DNA of 64,000 bases from CAIYZT01 sp947461435 (GTDB taxonomy: Bacteria; Pseudomonadota; Alphaproteobacteria; Rhodobacterales; Rhodobacteraceae). The DNA lies in assembly GCA_965284435.1 (NCBI GenBank), contig OZ260083.1, positions 2,232,001-2,296,000 of the forward strand, written 5' to 3'. How positions within the stretch are numbered: the stretch's first letter is position 1; each line of letters begins with the position of its first letter. Below the pieces are notes generated by a model, which was not told the origin of the DNA, made no database searches, and saw nothing but the letters and a program-made list of their open reading frames with translations. The position numbers were made by a program, and so were the translations under genes. Positions 33,854 to 42,841 of the stretch are shown piece by piece.

Positions 33854-34969
33854 TTACCACCATTCCTTTTGGGCCATGGCCCAAAAGGTGCCGAAAATTG
33901 ACGTTTCGGGACGCGCCTGCGCGGGCAGCGCAATGTCATTCGGCAAAGCCGTGCCCAGCCAATCCAAGGTGAAATCGCCATCGATCTGGAAATCGGTCAC
34001 CTCGGCCACATTGACCATCGCGCGGAAGGGGCCCGCTGCAGGGGTGGGGTCAACCCCGAAGGCCAGACCGTAAATGTACTCTCCCAGCAGGCAGCCCATC
34101 AGCGCGCCGGCGGCAGAATCTATGGGAAAATGCACGCCCGCCACCGTACGGTTGGACGCAATGCGATGCGCCAGCCGATACAGCTGAGCGGAGCGCGACA
34201 CACCGTCTTTTGGGCCCTTTCCCGTCATCAAGCGATGAAGGATCGTTGCGGTCAGAAAAGCCTCGGTCGAATGGCCCGAAGGAAAGGCCGAATGGTCCGG
34301 CGTTTGAACGATGGGTTGAACTTCGCGCGAAAAATCAATCGGGCGCGGCATGCGGCACAGATGTTTAACTTTCAGTTCCACATGAATGGCCAATCGTACG
34401 GCCGCTTCCACAATTTCAAGGCTGCGCAAACGGCGCTGGTCATCCAGAAAGGCGACGGCGCCGAAATACGACAAGATATCGTCTTGCTGTGTGCTGATCT
34501 CGGCCAACCGGTCATCGCGCAGATCCGCATAGGTGCGCAACCATTTCAGTTGCCGTTCCATTTGGGTCAAACTCGGGCGTTGAATTTCAAGAAAAGGCGC
34601 GCCCGCCCCCTGCGTGTGAAGCCTTGCAAGCCCGTCTTTGGGTGCGCCGCCCGGATCGCGATCATACCCAACCTTTATGCCTTCAACCAACTCATGATCC
34701 AGCATCAAGGCGCGGGTGCTCAGGCGAAGGTAGGTGATCTCGCTTGGGGCGGTGCCAAAACCGCTTGCCACGGTCGTGGCGGGGTCTTTTGCGCCGTTCC
34801 AATATCCGGCAATCCCATCTCTGGAGGACATCAAACCAGAGGACAGCAGCGACGAATCTTCGCCCCCCGCATGATCCAGCATCGGCGATCCCCCAGAGCG
34901 CCCTGATCTTCCTGAACGTCCTGACCGCCCCGATCTTCCTGACCGCCCTGATCTGCCTTCAGCACTCAT
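33854..34969 (-). CDS. PAP2 / vanadium-dependent haloperoxidase-fold protein
   Basis: 371 residues with the three-part vanadate/phosphate site: KHLCRMPRP (Kx6RP, about residues 190-198), PSGHS (about 219-223) and SNRTVAGVHFPID (Rx5Hx3D, about 260-272). Neither a signal peptide nor membrane helices are seen, which separates it from membrane PAP2 phosphatases and fits soluble vanadium haloperoxidases or acid phosphatases. The N-terminus is seven GRS triplets (residues 5-25) from a nine-base tandem repeat. Start at 34969 has GGAGAG at the right distance. Whether it halogenates or dephosphorylates cannot be told from the motif. Confidence 0.8.
   Translation of the reverse strand: MSAEGRSGRSGRSGRSGRSGRSGRSGGSPMLDHAGGEDSSLLSSGLMSSRDGIAGYWNGAKDPATTVASGFGTAPSEITYLRLSTRALMLDHELVEGIKVGYDRDPGGAPKDGLARLHTQGAGAPFLEIQRPSLTQMERQLKWLRTYADLRDDRLAEISTQQDDILSYFGAVAFLDDQRRLRSLEIVEAAVRLAIHVELKVKHLCRMPRPIDFSREVQPIVQTPDHSAFPSGHSTEAFLTATILHRLMTGKGPKDGVSRSAQLYRLAHRIASNRTVAGVHFPIDSAAGALMGCLLGEYIYGLAFGVDPTPAAGPFRAMVNVAEVTDFQIDGDFTLDWLGTALPNDIALPAQARPETSIFGTFWAMAQKEWW
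34895..34957 (-). repeat. nine-base tandem repeat encoding (GRS)7
   Basis: Seven near-copies of a nine-base unit (GG-C/A-N-G-N-TCA type) inside the haloperoxidase-fold gene give Gly-Arg-Ser seven times. Third bases vary between copies, so the repeat is not a recent perfect expansion, but the protein unit is perfectly kept. Confidence 0.85.
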
Positions 34970-35142
34970 CCAATCTCTCCGCTTTATACCCCTTCAGGTA
35001 GACTTAGAGAATCTTGTTGGTCAACCATGACGTGATGGGATAATAGTTAATTTACGGTCCATTCACGTTTGTATTTTGGTGCTTGATCTGGGCCCGACCA
35101 AGGAATGCGTTATTTCACCATAGGCTGTAATTGAGGTGAAAA
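34970..35142. promoter_or_regulatory. AT-rich divergent promoter region
   Basis: 173 bases between the haloperoxidase-fold gene (leftward) and the SARP-like regulator (rightward). It is A/T-rich (ATAATAGTTAATTTACGG near 35040), unlike the surrounding GC-rich genes, and must hold both promoters. No palindrome of operator size was found by eye. Confidence 0.4.
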
Positions 35143-36771
35143 GTGAGTGGTGCGGCAGAGCAAGGTGCTGGGCGGGTCAGAGTTTTTCTGACAGGAAGTT
35201 TCCGGGTGGAAACGTCTGATGGCCGTGATTTAACACCCAAATCAGCCAAAAACTGCGGTCTTCTGGCGCTTTTGGCATCCCATACCCAATCCAGACGATC
35301 CCGGTCGTGGTTGCAATCGCGACTTTGGAGCGACCGTGGGCGCGATCAGGCTTCAGCCAGTTTGCGCCAAGCGCTTAGTCAACTCAAACGGGGTTTGGGG
35401 GATCACGGCGCGTTGTTGATCATCAGCCGTGCCTTTGTCGCCTTGAACCGGGATTTGATTGATGTGGTGCGCGACCCTGCGGCCGAGTTTCTGGAAGGAC
35501 TTGATCTGCGCGATACCGCGTTTGAAGATTGGGTCCGATCCGAGCGGCGTTTGCAAAACACCTCGGCCGCTGACCCACAAGCGGAGGCCGCGCCAAGCCT
35601 TGATCTTCCGCATTTGCTGCGGTCCGATCTGATCCGAAACGTCTTTGTTCAGGCCGTCACGCTGGTTCCGGGCCCAGAGCGCCTTTTCGAAGACCTGTTT
35701 ATCGATTGCTTTGAACGATGGGTGTCTGAAGCCCTGATTTGCCAAGTTCACCGGCGCGCGCCCGACGGCCCTTCGGGCAATCCGATTGTGGTGGGCGTTC
35801 AAGCCTATCCTGCGGGGGGCCGGGGCTTTGGCCTGCGGATTTCCATGGAAGAGGCGAAAACAAAGCGCTCCCTTTGGTCGGGACGCAAGGTGATAGAGGC
35901 CCACGGCGCCCCTCCGGTGGACCATGTGGAATTCCTGTCCTTGGTGCACGAAGCGACCGAGGCCTTGGCAGACAGTCTGGTGGTGCGTTTGCAGCGCAAC
36001 ATGGGCGGCGCGGATGCCGCGATCTTGGGGCGAATGTCCCTGCACAAGATATTTTCGATGAATGTCGACGAGGTTGAACACGCTGACCATCTTTTGCAGC
36101 GCGCGTTTGATCTGGATCCCCGGGCGATCTTTTTGTCGTGGCGCGGGCAACTTCGGATTATCCAGCAAATGGAACGTCATTCCGGCAACACGGCCGAAAG
36201 ACGCGAGGAAATTGACCGCCTGACGCGCGAGGCGATCCGGTTGGAGCCGACAAATTCGATGGTGCTGTCGGTCGCCGCGAATGCGCAACTGTTGATCGAG
36301 GACGATGTTCACGCAGGGTTGGAACTGGCGCGCCGGGCCGTGTCCCAAAACCCGGCCAATCCCTTTGCCTGGGATGCGATGTCCATCGGGCTGGCCATGT
36401 CGGGCAAACAACAGGAGGCCCATGTGCACCAATTGCGCGCCTTTGCTATTTCGCAAAAATCACCGATCCGCCACTTTTGGGATATGGGCGCCTGCCTGAC
36501 GTCGGTGGCGACAGGCAAGTTCGATCAGGCGCGAAAGTTGGCTCACAATGCCTCGGTCATGGTGCCGGATTTTCGCCCGCCCTTGCGGTATATGGCGGCG
36601 TTGGATGCTGTTGCAGGCGATACGAAGGCCGCGCTGCAATCTGTTGAAAAGCTGCGCAAACTTGAACCGGATTTCAGTTTGAAGAAGATGGTCCAAGATG
36701 AAGATTATCCCGTGGCCGGGCTGCGGCGGGCCGGGATCTTGTCCAAAGACAAGTTGAACGATCTGACCTGA
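35143..36771 (+). CDS. SARP-like transcriptional regulator with TPR-like region
   Basis: 542 residues from a GTG behind GAGGTG. The first 110 residues form an OmpR/SARP-type winged helix (VFLTGSFRVETSDGRDLTPKSAKNCGLLALLASH then WSDRGRDQASASLRQALSQLKR), whose recognition helix is RDQASASLRQALSQL. The rest is helical, with 34-residue TPR-like units (AHVHQLRAFAISQK, FDQARKLAHNASVMVP, TKAALQSVEKLRKLEPD), and no ATPase is seen. It resembles SARP-type activators; it likely controls the neighbouring protease / haloperoxidase-fold genes, which is inference from proximity. Confidence 0.8.
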   Translation: MSGAAEQGAGRVRVFLTGSFRVETSDGRDLTPKSAKNCGLLALLASHTQSRRSRSWLQSRLWSDRGRDQASASLRQALSQLKRGLGDHGALLIISRAFVALNRDLIDVVRDPAAEFLEGLDLRDTAFEDWVRSERRLQNTSAADPQAEAAPSLDLPHLLRSDLIRNVFVQAVTLVPGPERLFEDLFIDCFERWVSEALICQVHRRAPDGPSGNPIVVGVQAYPAGGRGFGLRISMEEAKTKRSLWSGRKVIEAHGAPPVDHVEFLSLVHEATEALADSLVVRLQRNMGGADAAILGRMSLHKIFSMNVDEVEHADHLLQRAFDLDPRAIFLSWRGQLRIIQQMERHSGNTAERREEIDRLTREAIRLEPTNSMVLSVAANAQLLIEDDVHAGLELARRAVSQNPANPFAWDAMSIGLAMSGKQQEAHVHQLRAFAISQKSPIRHFWDMGACLTSVATGKFDQARKLAHNASVMVPDFRPPLRYMAALDAVAGDTKAALQSVEKLRKLEPDFSLKKMVQDEDYPVAGLRRAGILSKDKLNDLT

Positions 36772-36806
36772 TCGAACGCTGCCTTCATATTGACTGACCG
36801 TAAGGT

Positions 36807-36881
36807 TGGCTGGGGCGCTAGGATTCGAACCTAGGTATGTCGGTACCAAAAACCGATGCCTTACCGCTTGGCGACGCCCCA
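36807..36881 (-). tRNA. tRNA-Gln (anticodon TTG)
   Basis: Minus strand: acceptor TGGGGCG / CGCCCCA, anticodon loop TTTTGGT region with anticodon TTG, T arm CTAGGTTCGAATCCTAG. Discriminator G and an encoded CCA (36809-36807) complete it. Reads CAA and, with modification, CAG. Confidence 0.95.
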
Positions 36882-36995
36882 ACCGTGCGGCGGTGTTTAG
36901 CCGCGTCCCATCAGGGCTGCAAGGGGGTAAAGCGGTCTGACTGCTGAAAATTTCCACGACCTTGCAGCAGGCGGCGTGACCGGGTAGGCAGATGC

Positions 36996-38174
36996 ATGGC
37001 GACATGGGATGTTCTGGTCTTGGGGGCGGGCGCGGCGGGTCTTTTGGCCGCGATCGAGGCTGCCCGGCGCGGACGGCGTGTTTTGGTCATAGACCATGCC
37101 AAAGCCGCAGCCGAGAAGATCCGCATCTCGGGCGGGGGGCGGTGCAACTTTACAAATCTTGGGATCAACGCCGACAAATTTCTGGGAAAAAACCCGCGGT
37201 TTGCCCTGTCTGCGCTGAAACGGTTTACGCAGTGGGACTTTATCGCAAGGGTGGATCAGGCGGGGATTGCCTGGCACGAAAAAACGTTGGGCCAGTTGTT
37301 TTGCGATGGCAAGGCAACCCAGATCATCGACATGCTTCTGGCCGATCTTCGGGCGGCTGGGGCGGAGTTGTGGTTGGAATGTTCCTTGGGATCTGTGGTC
37401 AAGGGGGCCCAAGGCTTTGACGTTGAAACCGCGCGGGGCGTTCAGCGCGCGCAGTCGGTCATTGTCGCGACGGGCGGCAAATCCATCCCGAAGATGGGGG
37501 CAACGGGATATGGATACAAGGTTGCGGAACAGTTTGGGTTGCCCTTGACCGAAACGCGGCCTGCCTTGGTTCCCTTGACCTTTGCACAGCAGGAATTGGA
37601 TTGGATCGGCACCTTGGCGGGGGTGTCGGTGCCAGCGCGCGTGCAAGGTGGCGGCAAGACCTTTGAGGAGGCCGTTCTGTTCACCCATCGGGGGATGTCA
37701 GGACCTGCGATCTTGCAAGTGTCCAGCTATTGGCGTGAGGGGCAAGAGATTTCTGTCGCGCTGTGCCCGGCCGCCAAGGCCAGCGACGTTCTGCGTCAGG
37801 CCAAGAACTCTTCGGGCCGATCCGCCTTGCGCACGGCCCTGTCGGCGCTCGTGCCCGAAAAGCTGGCCCGGCATCTGGAAGAGATCAGCGGCCTGACCGC
37901 CCCAATGGCGCAGATAAGCCAAGCAGAATTGGACCGCATTGTGCGCCTATTGGGCGATTGGCGGCTGACGCCTGTCGGCTCGGAAGGGTACCGCACCGCA
38001 GAGGTCACCTTGGGCGGGGTAGATACCGAGGCCTTGGATGCCCGAACCATGGAAGCCAAGTCCGTTCCGGGCCTTTATTTTGTGGGCGAAGTTGTGGACA
38101 TCACGGGCTGGCTTGGCGGATACAATTTCCAATGGGCCTGGTCTTCGGGGTGGGCGGCGGGGCAGGTGGCCTGA
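36996..38174 (+). CDS. NAD(P)/FAD-dependent oxidoreductase, HI0933-like
   Basis: 392 residues, two-domain flavoprotein of the HI0933/YhiN/BaiN group. FAD-binding motif VLVLGAGAAGLLAAIEAARRG (about 5-25) then ISGGGRCNFTN (about 45-55), and a C-terminal GWLGGYNFQWAWSSG typical of the family. Members of this group reduce sterol-like or unknown substrates; the substrate here is unknown. Stands alone between tRNA-Gln and kdsA. Confidence 0.87.
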   Translation: MATWDVLVLGAGAAGLLAAIEAARRGRRVLVIDHAKAAAEKIRISGGGRCNFTNLGINADKFLGKNPRFALSALKRFTQWDFIARVDQAGIAWHEKTLGQLFCDGKATQIIDMLLADLRAAGAELWLECSLGSVVKGAQGFDVETARGVQRAQSVIVATGGKSIPKMGATGYGYKVAEQFGLPLTETRPALVPLTFAQQELDWIGTLAGVSVPARVQGGGKTFEEAVLFTHRGMSGPAILQVSSYWREGQEISVALCPAAKASDVLRQAKNSSGRSALRTALSALVPEKLARHLEEISGLTAPMAQISQAELDRIVRLLGDWRLTPVGSEGYRTAEVTLGGVDTEALDARTMEAKSVPGLYFVGEVVDITGWLGGYNFQWAWSSGWAAGQVA

Positions 38175-38211
38175 TCCCCGACGTTGGGGATCAGCGCCTT
38201 TTGCCCAGTGG

Positions 38212-39045
38212 TCACACCCGCAACGGGTTGGCCTTTGCCAATCGGTCAAAGTCCATCAGACTGCTGACCAGATCTGCCATTTGGTTCAGCGGAATCATAT
38301 TGGGGCCGTCAGAGGGCGCTGTATCGGGCGCCTCATGGGTTTCGATGAACACACCTGCGATCCCGATTGCCACGGCGCAGCGCGCCATGACCGGCGCAAA
38401 TTCGCGCTGTCCGCCCGACGAGGTGCCATTGCCGCCGGGCTGCTGAACCGAATGGGTGGCGTCCATGATCACCGGGTACCCCGTGCGCGCCATCGTGGGC
38501 AAAGACCGCATGTCGGCCACCAGAGTATTATAGCCAAAAGACGCACCGCGTTCGGTCAGCAAAATGCGGCTGTTGCCCGTGCTGGCCACCTTTTCGGCCA
38601 CATTGGCCATGTCCCAGGGCGCCAGAAACTGACCCTTCTTAATATTCACCACCGCCCCGGTTTGCCCGGCCGCGATCAGCATATCTGTTTGGCGGCACAA
38701 AAATGCCGGGATCTGAATGATATCGACTATCTGCGCCGCCTCGCGCGCTTGGCCGATGTCATGCACATCGGTCAAAACCGGCAGACCCATGGATTTGATG
38801 GCAGCCAGAACCTTCAGGCCCGCCTCCATGCCCAAACCGCGTTTGCCCGTCAAAGAGGTCCGGTTGGCCTTGTCGTAGCTGGCTTTGAACACATATTGCG
38901 CGCCGGCGCTCCGACAGGCCTCGGCCATGGTGCCGGCGATCATCTGGGCATGGTCCAGTGATTCCAGTTGGCACGGCCCCGCAATGACCAGCAAAGGTCG
39001 GTCGTTTCCGACGGTAAGACCGCCGATTTGCACGTCTTTCATCAC
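38212..39045 (-). CDS. kdsA: 3-deoxy-8-phosphooctulonate synthase
   Basis: 277 residues, DAHP/KDOPS TIM barrel. Condenses arabinose 5-phosphate with PEP to Kdo 8-phosphate for lipid A-core and Kdo-based capsules. LLVIAGPCQLES (about 19-30), KASYDKANRTS (about 54-64), TDVHD (about 93-97), SVQQPGG (about 198-204) and the substrate region FIETHEAPDTAPSDGPNMIPL (about 235-255) fit KdsA. Five bases after the KpsE-like gene in one transcript, suggesting the Kdo made here serves capsule attachment. Confidence 0.95.
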   Translation of the reverse strand: MMKDVQIGGLTVGNDRPLLVIAGPCQLESLDHAQMIAGTMAEACRSAGAQYVFKASYDKANRTSLTGKRGLGMEAGLKVLAAIKSMGLPVLTDVHDIGQAREAAQIVDIIQIPAFLCRQTDMLIAAGQTGAVVNIKKGQFLAPWDMANVAEKVASTGNSRILLTERGASFGYNTLVADMRSLPTMARTGYPVIMDATHSVQQPGGNGTSSGGQREFAPVMARCAVAIGIAGVFIETHEAPDTAPSDGPNMIPLNQMADLVSSLMDFDRLAKANPLRV

Positions 39046-39050
39046 ATTCC

Positions 39051-40775
39051 TCAGGCTGAGACTTGTTCGCGCAGAATGGCGACAGTCATCGATATCATCA
39101 AATAGATGCCAAGGAAAATCATCAAGACGACAAGTGTGTCTTCAAAGGCGCGGGGATAGGCCGGATCATCGGGCGCCACCGGATTGACTGAGATGGTCAG
39201 ATAGCGGGTTTGCCGATTGGCTTCGATGCGGGCGGTTTCCATGGCTTGCAAAGATTGGGCAAGCATCAATTGGCGCGTGGCCACATCGGCCTGCGCCACC
39301 AGAAGTTCAGACTGAACCTCCGCCAAAGACACCCCATCGGCCCCATCTTGCGTCATCTTGGCACGCAATTGGGCAATTTCGGATTCCAAGGTGGCGATCC
39401 GGCGTTTGACTGGGTCCATCCGGGCCGCGTTGGGGCTTTTGTTGGATTCCATTTGGGCCAACGAAAGCTTGTCTTGCGTCAATTGGCTTTCCAGCGTTCC
39501 GATCTGCGTGGTCACAAGGCCAACTTCGACTTCGGACGACATGATCTTGAACCGCTCTTGCAGGTCAACCACCTTGCGCTGCGCGTCCAGCATCTTTTGT
39601 TCGGCCTCGTCATAGCTTTCCAGCGCGCCCGCCATCTGGTCTTCGCGCAGACGGTTTGTCATCTGATCCACCTGCTCCTCGGCATAGCTAAGCAAGGCCT
39701 TGGAATACTGGACCGAGGTCTGAGGATCGGTGGTCGAGACCTCCATCTTCACGATACCCTCGCTTGGATCATACGAGATGCGGACGTGGTCGCGGTACAA
39801 TGCGTAAACGGTTGAGTTCGAAGCGCTTTCAGGAAGCCGTTGCAGGGTATCAACCGTCGGTTCGGAAAAATGGGCCCGCAAACCCACCTCGGCGTCCAAC
39901 CGCTCCATGGCTTCTTGGCTTTGCAGGTATCCCTGCACGGCGATCGAATCCTTGGACGATCCCAAGGGAGAGCTGCTGAGCAATCCGCCAAGCCCGGCCG
40001 ACGCGGCCGGATCTGCGGTTTGAATCTGAAATTCGGTTTTTGCCGCGTACATGGGGGTGGCGATAACGTAGTAATACCACCCCGCAAGCAGCGTTGGCAG
40101 GAAAACAAAGATGGCCATCCGCACGGCCAAAAGCGCCAGACGCCGACGGCGGCGCTTGGCGATATCTTGCTGAATTCTGCCAACCTCGGCGATATGGGCC
40201 TGTTCGGCCCGCAGTTCGGTCGAGGGAACCTGAATCGGCTTGATCGTCTGCGGCAAACGCACGCCGTCGCCCTCGGAAACCGCCAAGGCGCGCGACGGCT
40301 TTGTGCCATCCGGCGGCGTTGGGGCATTGGCGGCGGGCAAGGGGGTCTGGGCCGACTGGGCGGTCAGTTGATCTTCAAAGCTGTCTTCGTCCTCTTCGCC
40401 CGCGACCAATTCCATGACCGAGGATTTTTGCAAGGGATCAATCCCTGCCTTGCGCAAAAGGCGAACGGCATCAAAGTCAGAGGTGGCCGGCAGGCCGTGC
40501 TTTTGCGCCAAGCGCCGGGCCATGCGCAACTGACGGCCCGTCAAACCCTCACGGCGAATAGAATCCACCTCGGTGCCATGGGCGGCAGCGGGGGCCTTTT
40601 GGGCCGTGGGGAACTTTTCCGGACCAAATCCGTCATCTTCCGCCTGCGGTGCAAAGGGCATATCGGATGCCCCCCCGCTGGCGGGCACAGGCCGCATCGG
40701 AACCGGCCTTGGCAGGGGTTCGCGGGGTTCTGGGGGTCTGGTGCGGTACCGATTGACGCTAAGCTTGGTAGTCAT
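39051..40775 (-). CDS. capsule export inner-membrane protein (KpsE-like PCP)
   Basis: 574 residues: a large N-terminal cytoplasmic part of ~210 residues, one membrane segment at about 215-240 (AVRMAIFVFLPTLLAGWYYYVI), a periplasmic coiled-coil region (about 240-540, with heptad-rich EAEQKMLDAQRKVVDLQERF) and a second membrane segment near 546-568. This is the KpsE/CtrB polysaccharide co-polymerase layout, bridging the KpsMT ABC exporter to the outer-membrane channel. KpsE is normally about 380 residues, so the N-terminal extension, with RREGLTGRQLRMARRLAQKH, is unusual. The start overlaps the kpsT end. Confidence 0.85.
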   Translation of the reverse strand: MTTKLSVNRYRTRPPEPREPLPRPVPMRPVPASGGASDMPFAPQAEDDGFGPEKFPTAQKAPAAAHGTEVDSIRREGLTGRQLRMARRLAQKHGLPATSDFDAVRLLRKAGIDPLQKSSVMELVAGEEDEDSFEDQLTAQSAQTPLPAANAPTPPDGTKPSRALAVSEGDGVRLPQTIKPIQVPSTELRAEQAHIAEVGRIQQDIAKRRRRRLALLAVRMAIFVFLPTLLAGWYYYVIATPMYAAKTEFQIQTADPAASAGLGGLLSSSPLGSSKDSIAVQGYLQSQEAMERLDAEVGLRAHFSEPTVDTLQRLPESASNSTVYALYRDHVRISYDPSEGIVKMEVSTTDPQTSVQYSKALLSYAEEQVDQMTNRLREDQMAGALESYDEAEQKMLDAQRKVVDLQERFKIMSSEVEVGLVTTQIGTLESQLTQDKLSLAQMESNKSPNAARMDPVKRRIATLESEIAQLRAKMTQDGADGVSLAEVQSELLVAQADVATRQLMLAQSLQAMETARIEANRQTRYLTISVNPVAPDDPAYPRAFEDTLVVLMIFLGIYLMISMTVAILREQVSA

Positions 40776-41412
40776 AAAGGCGTTTCGCTTCTTCTAAGGA
40801 CTCGAACATATACAATTGCCCGTTGCGCAGGACTGCGGCACTTTTGCAGAATTTCTCCAAGGTTGCCGGCTGGTGCGACACCACAATCACCGTCGCATTG
40901 GCAAGGCGCTGACGCAAAACGCCGCCCGCCTTGCGGTTGAATTCCACATCCGTCGTCGAGGGCATGCCTTCGTCGATCAGATAAATGTCAAACTCCAGCG
41001 CCAGCATCAGGGAAAAGTTGAACCGGCTGCGCATCCCGGACGAATAGGTGCCAAGGGGCATGTCGAAATACTGATTCATATCGCACAGCCAACGGCAGAA
41101 ACTTTCGACATAGTCCGGATCCAGACCATAAAGGCGGGCGATATACCGACTGTTTTCCGTGGCCGAATGTTTTGACACAACCCCGCCCATGAACCCCAAA
41201 GGAAACGAAATCCGAGAGGTCCGGTTGACCACCCCTTCGTCAGGCTTTTCAAGACCGGCCATCATGTTGATGATGGTGGTTTTTCCTGTGCCATTTCGGG
41301 CAAGGATCCCCAAGGAATTTCCAACGTCAACGCGAAATGACGCCCTGTCGAGAATGATCTTGCGACCATGCCCCGTGGCGAAGGATTTGCTGACGTTCAG
41401 AAATTCGATCAT
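40759..41412 (-). CDS. kpsT: capsule polysaccharide ABC exporter ATPase (KpsT-like)
   Basis: 217 residues from the ATG at 41412 (GGAGGG upstream), the length of KpsT. Walker A is ARNGTGKTT (residues 38-46; the first Gly is Ala), the signature is YSSGMRSR, Walker B is DIYLIDEGMP. It would power export of a capsule with a permease (KpsM), which is not in the window. Overlaps the KpsE-like gene by 17 bases. Confidence 0.88.
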   Translation of the reverse strand: MIEFLNVSKSFATGHGRKIILDRASFRVDVGNSLGILARNGTGKTTIINMMAGLEKPDEGVVNRTSRISFPLGFMGGVVSKHSATENSRYIARLYGLDPDYVESFCRWLCDMNQYFDMPLGTYSSGMRSRFNFSLMLALEFDIYLIDEGMPSTTDVEFNRKAGGVLRQRLANATVIVVSHQPATLEKFCKSAAVLRNGQLYMFESLEEAKRLYDYQA

Positions 41413-41614
41413 CCCTGCGCCCTCCGGGGCGTCTATGGTTTTGCCGTATAAATTTGCCTTTTCCGAACCATTCATGGTCCGGTTTAACGCCGAATGCCTA
41501 ATAAAGCCTGATCAAGGGTTCGTGACCTCGACAGCAGGCCCAGTATGGTCGGCTTAGGCAAGGTTTTCTATGGGAAAGATGGGATAATTGTGTCCTAAAC
41601 CGGCCATTGTTGCG

Positions 41615-42841
41615 CTATTCGGTTCTTTTGCGTCGAAACGCCCGGGCCCCCAAAATTGTCAAAGGCCCGATCAACAGACTGATGGCAAGGCCAAGGCGGG
41701 CTTCTGATGCCGCGATGCCACCGCCAAGCGTCAGATCCAATATGGTCACAGGGGCGACAAAGCCAAGCGCGGTGATCAAGGCAATCAAGACGAAATCTGA
41801 CAGGCGCATGCCGGGGGGCAGTTTTCCGCCGCCAAAGGTGATGGCAAGACTGATCCCGGCCAAAAGACCCAGCGGCTTTCCGATCCAGAATGTGGCCAGA
41901 ACCGCCTTTGTGCCCGCGCCAAACGCACCAAAGTCAATCGCTCCGCGCGTCAGCCCGAAAAGGAAAAGCACCAGGGTAATGGGGACGATCAGAATAGTGA
42001 CGATCCGGTTCAAAGGATCATGCAACAAGCCTTCTGCTTCGGCGAAAATGCCAAAGCTGCGGCTGGCATGGGGAATGGCCGGAATGATCGGCAACAGGCC
42101 CAGTTCCGGGGGAAAGCCGCCAATGACGAACCCCAGCCACGAGACGACCCCAGCCAGTATATAGGGCCACAAGGAACTGGCCCGCTGGTGTTCCACCTCT
42201 GTGGCGTCGCGGCGCGCATGGCGCCCGTACATCAGCCAGACCGACAAGGCCGCCGCGGGCGACAAAAGCACCCACAGAACGCTGTGCCCTTCAAAGGGCA
42301 ATGTCGCCGCAACAAGGCACAGGGCCGCAATGTCTTGAACAACGGTCAACAGCAGCAAGAAGTGAACTGCCGGATGTGCGCGGCCAAACACCAACCGCCC
42401 GATGACATAGCACACAACAACATCCGATCCGATCCCCGTGGCCCACCCGGCGCGCAAACCGTCTTCCCCCAACGGATCCACCAAGACGACGGAAATCAAC
42501 CACACGGCCACAGCCCCGATCGCAGATCCCAAAAAGGCACCAAGGGGCAGCAGGGGTTGACGCGACAAGGTCAGCGCCCCCCGTTCCACAACCAATGCCT
42601 CCCACATTTCCTTGCCCAGAAAGAAGAAGAACACGGGCATCAAAAGATCTGAAACGAGGGACAATGGCGTAATCGATGCCGAGGAAAGACCCATCCCCGC
42701 AGGCAGCGGCAAATCAAAAAGCCGGAATTCGACCAGATCATAATAGGTCTCTGGCGAGACATTCACCCACAGGGTCGCCAAAACAACGCCGCACAACAGC
42801 GCAATGGCAAAACGTCGGATAAAAGGAGAAATGCGGTACAT
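41615..42841 (-). CDS. NhaA-type Na+/H+ antiporter (variant)
   Basis: 408 residues from the ATG at 42841; about 11-12 membrane helices. Matches NhaA over PVFFFFLGKEMWEAL (residues 69-83), GIGSDVVVCYVIG (136-148), LTVVQDIAALCLV (165-177) and WIGKPLG (319-325). Asp140 fits NhaA Asp133, Asp170 fits Asp164, Lys322 fits Lys300, but the Asp163 position is Gln169. Family function is Na+ (or Li+) efflux against protons. Longer in-frame upstream sequence to 42997 has no signal and is not used. Divergent from sseB. Confidence 0.85.
   Translation of the reverse strand: MYRISPFIRRFAIALLCGVVLATLWVNVSPETYYDLVEFRLFDLPLPAGMGLSSASITPLSLVSDLLMPVFFFFLGKEMWEALVVERGALTLSRQPLLPLGAFLGSAIGAVAVWLISVVLVDPLGEDGLRAGWATGIGSDVVVCYVIGRLVFGRAHPAVHFLLLLTVVQDIAALCLVAATLPFEGHSVLWVLLSPAAALSVWLMYGRHARRDATEVEHQRASSLWPYILAGVVSWLGFVIGGFPPELGLLPIIPAIPHASRSFGIFAEAEGLLHDPLNRIVTILIVPITLVLFLFGLTRGAIDFGAFGAGTKAVLATFWIGKPLGLLAGISLAITFGGGKLPPGMRLSDFVLIALITALGFVAPVTILDLTLGGGIAASEARLGLAISLLIGPLTILGARAFRRKRTE

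Noticed and set aside
34895..34957. CRISPR-like repeat array
   Set aside because: The nine-base repeats are back to back without spacers and lie inside a gene; they code for Gly-Arg-Ser.
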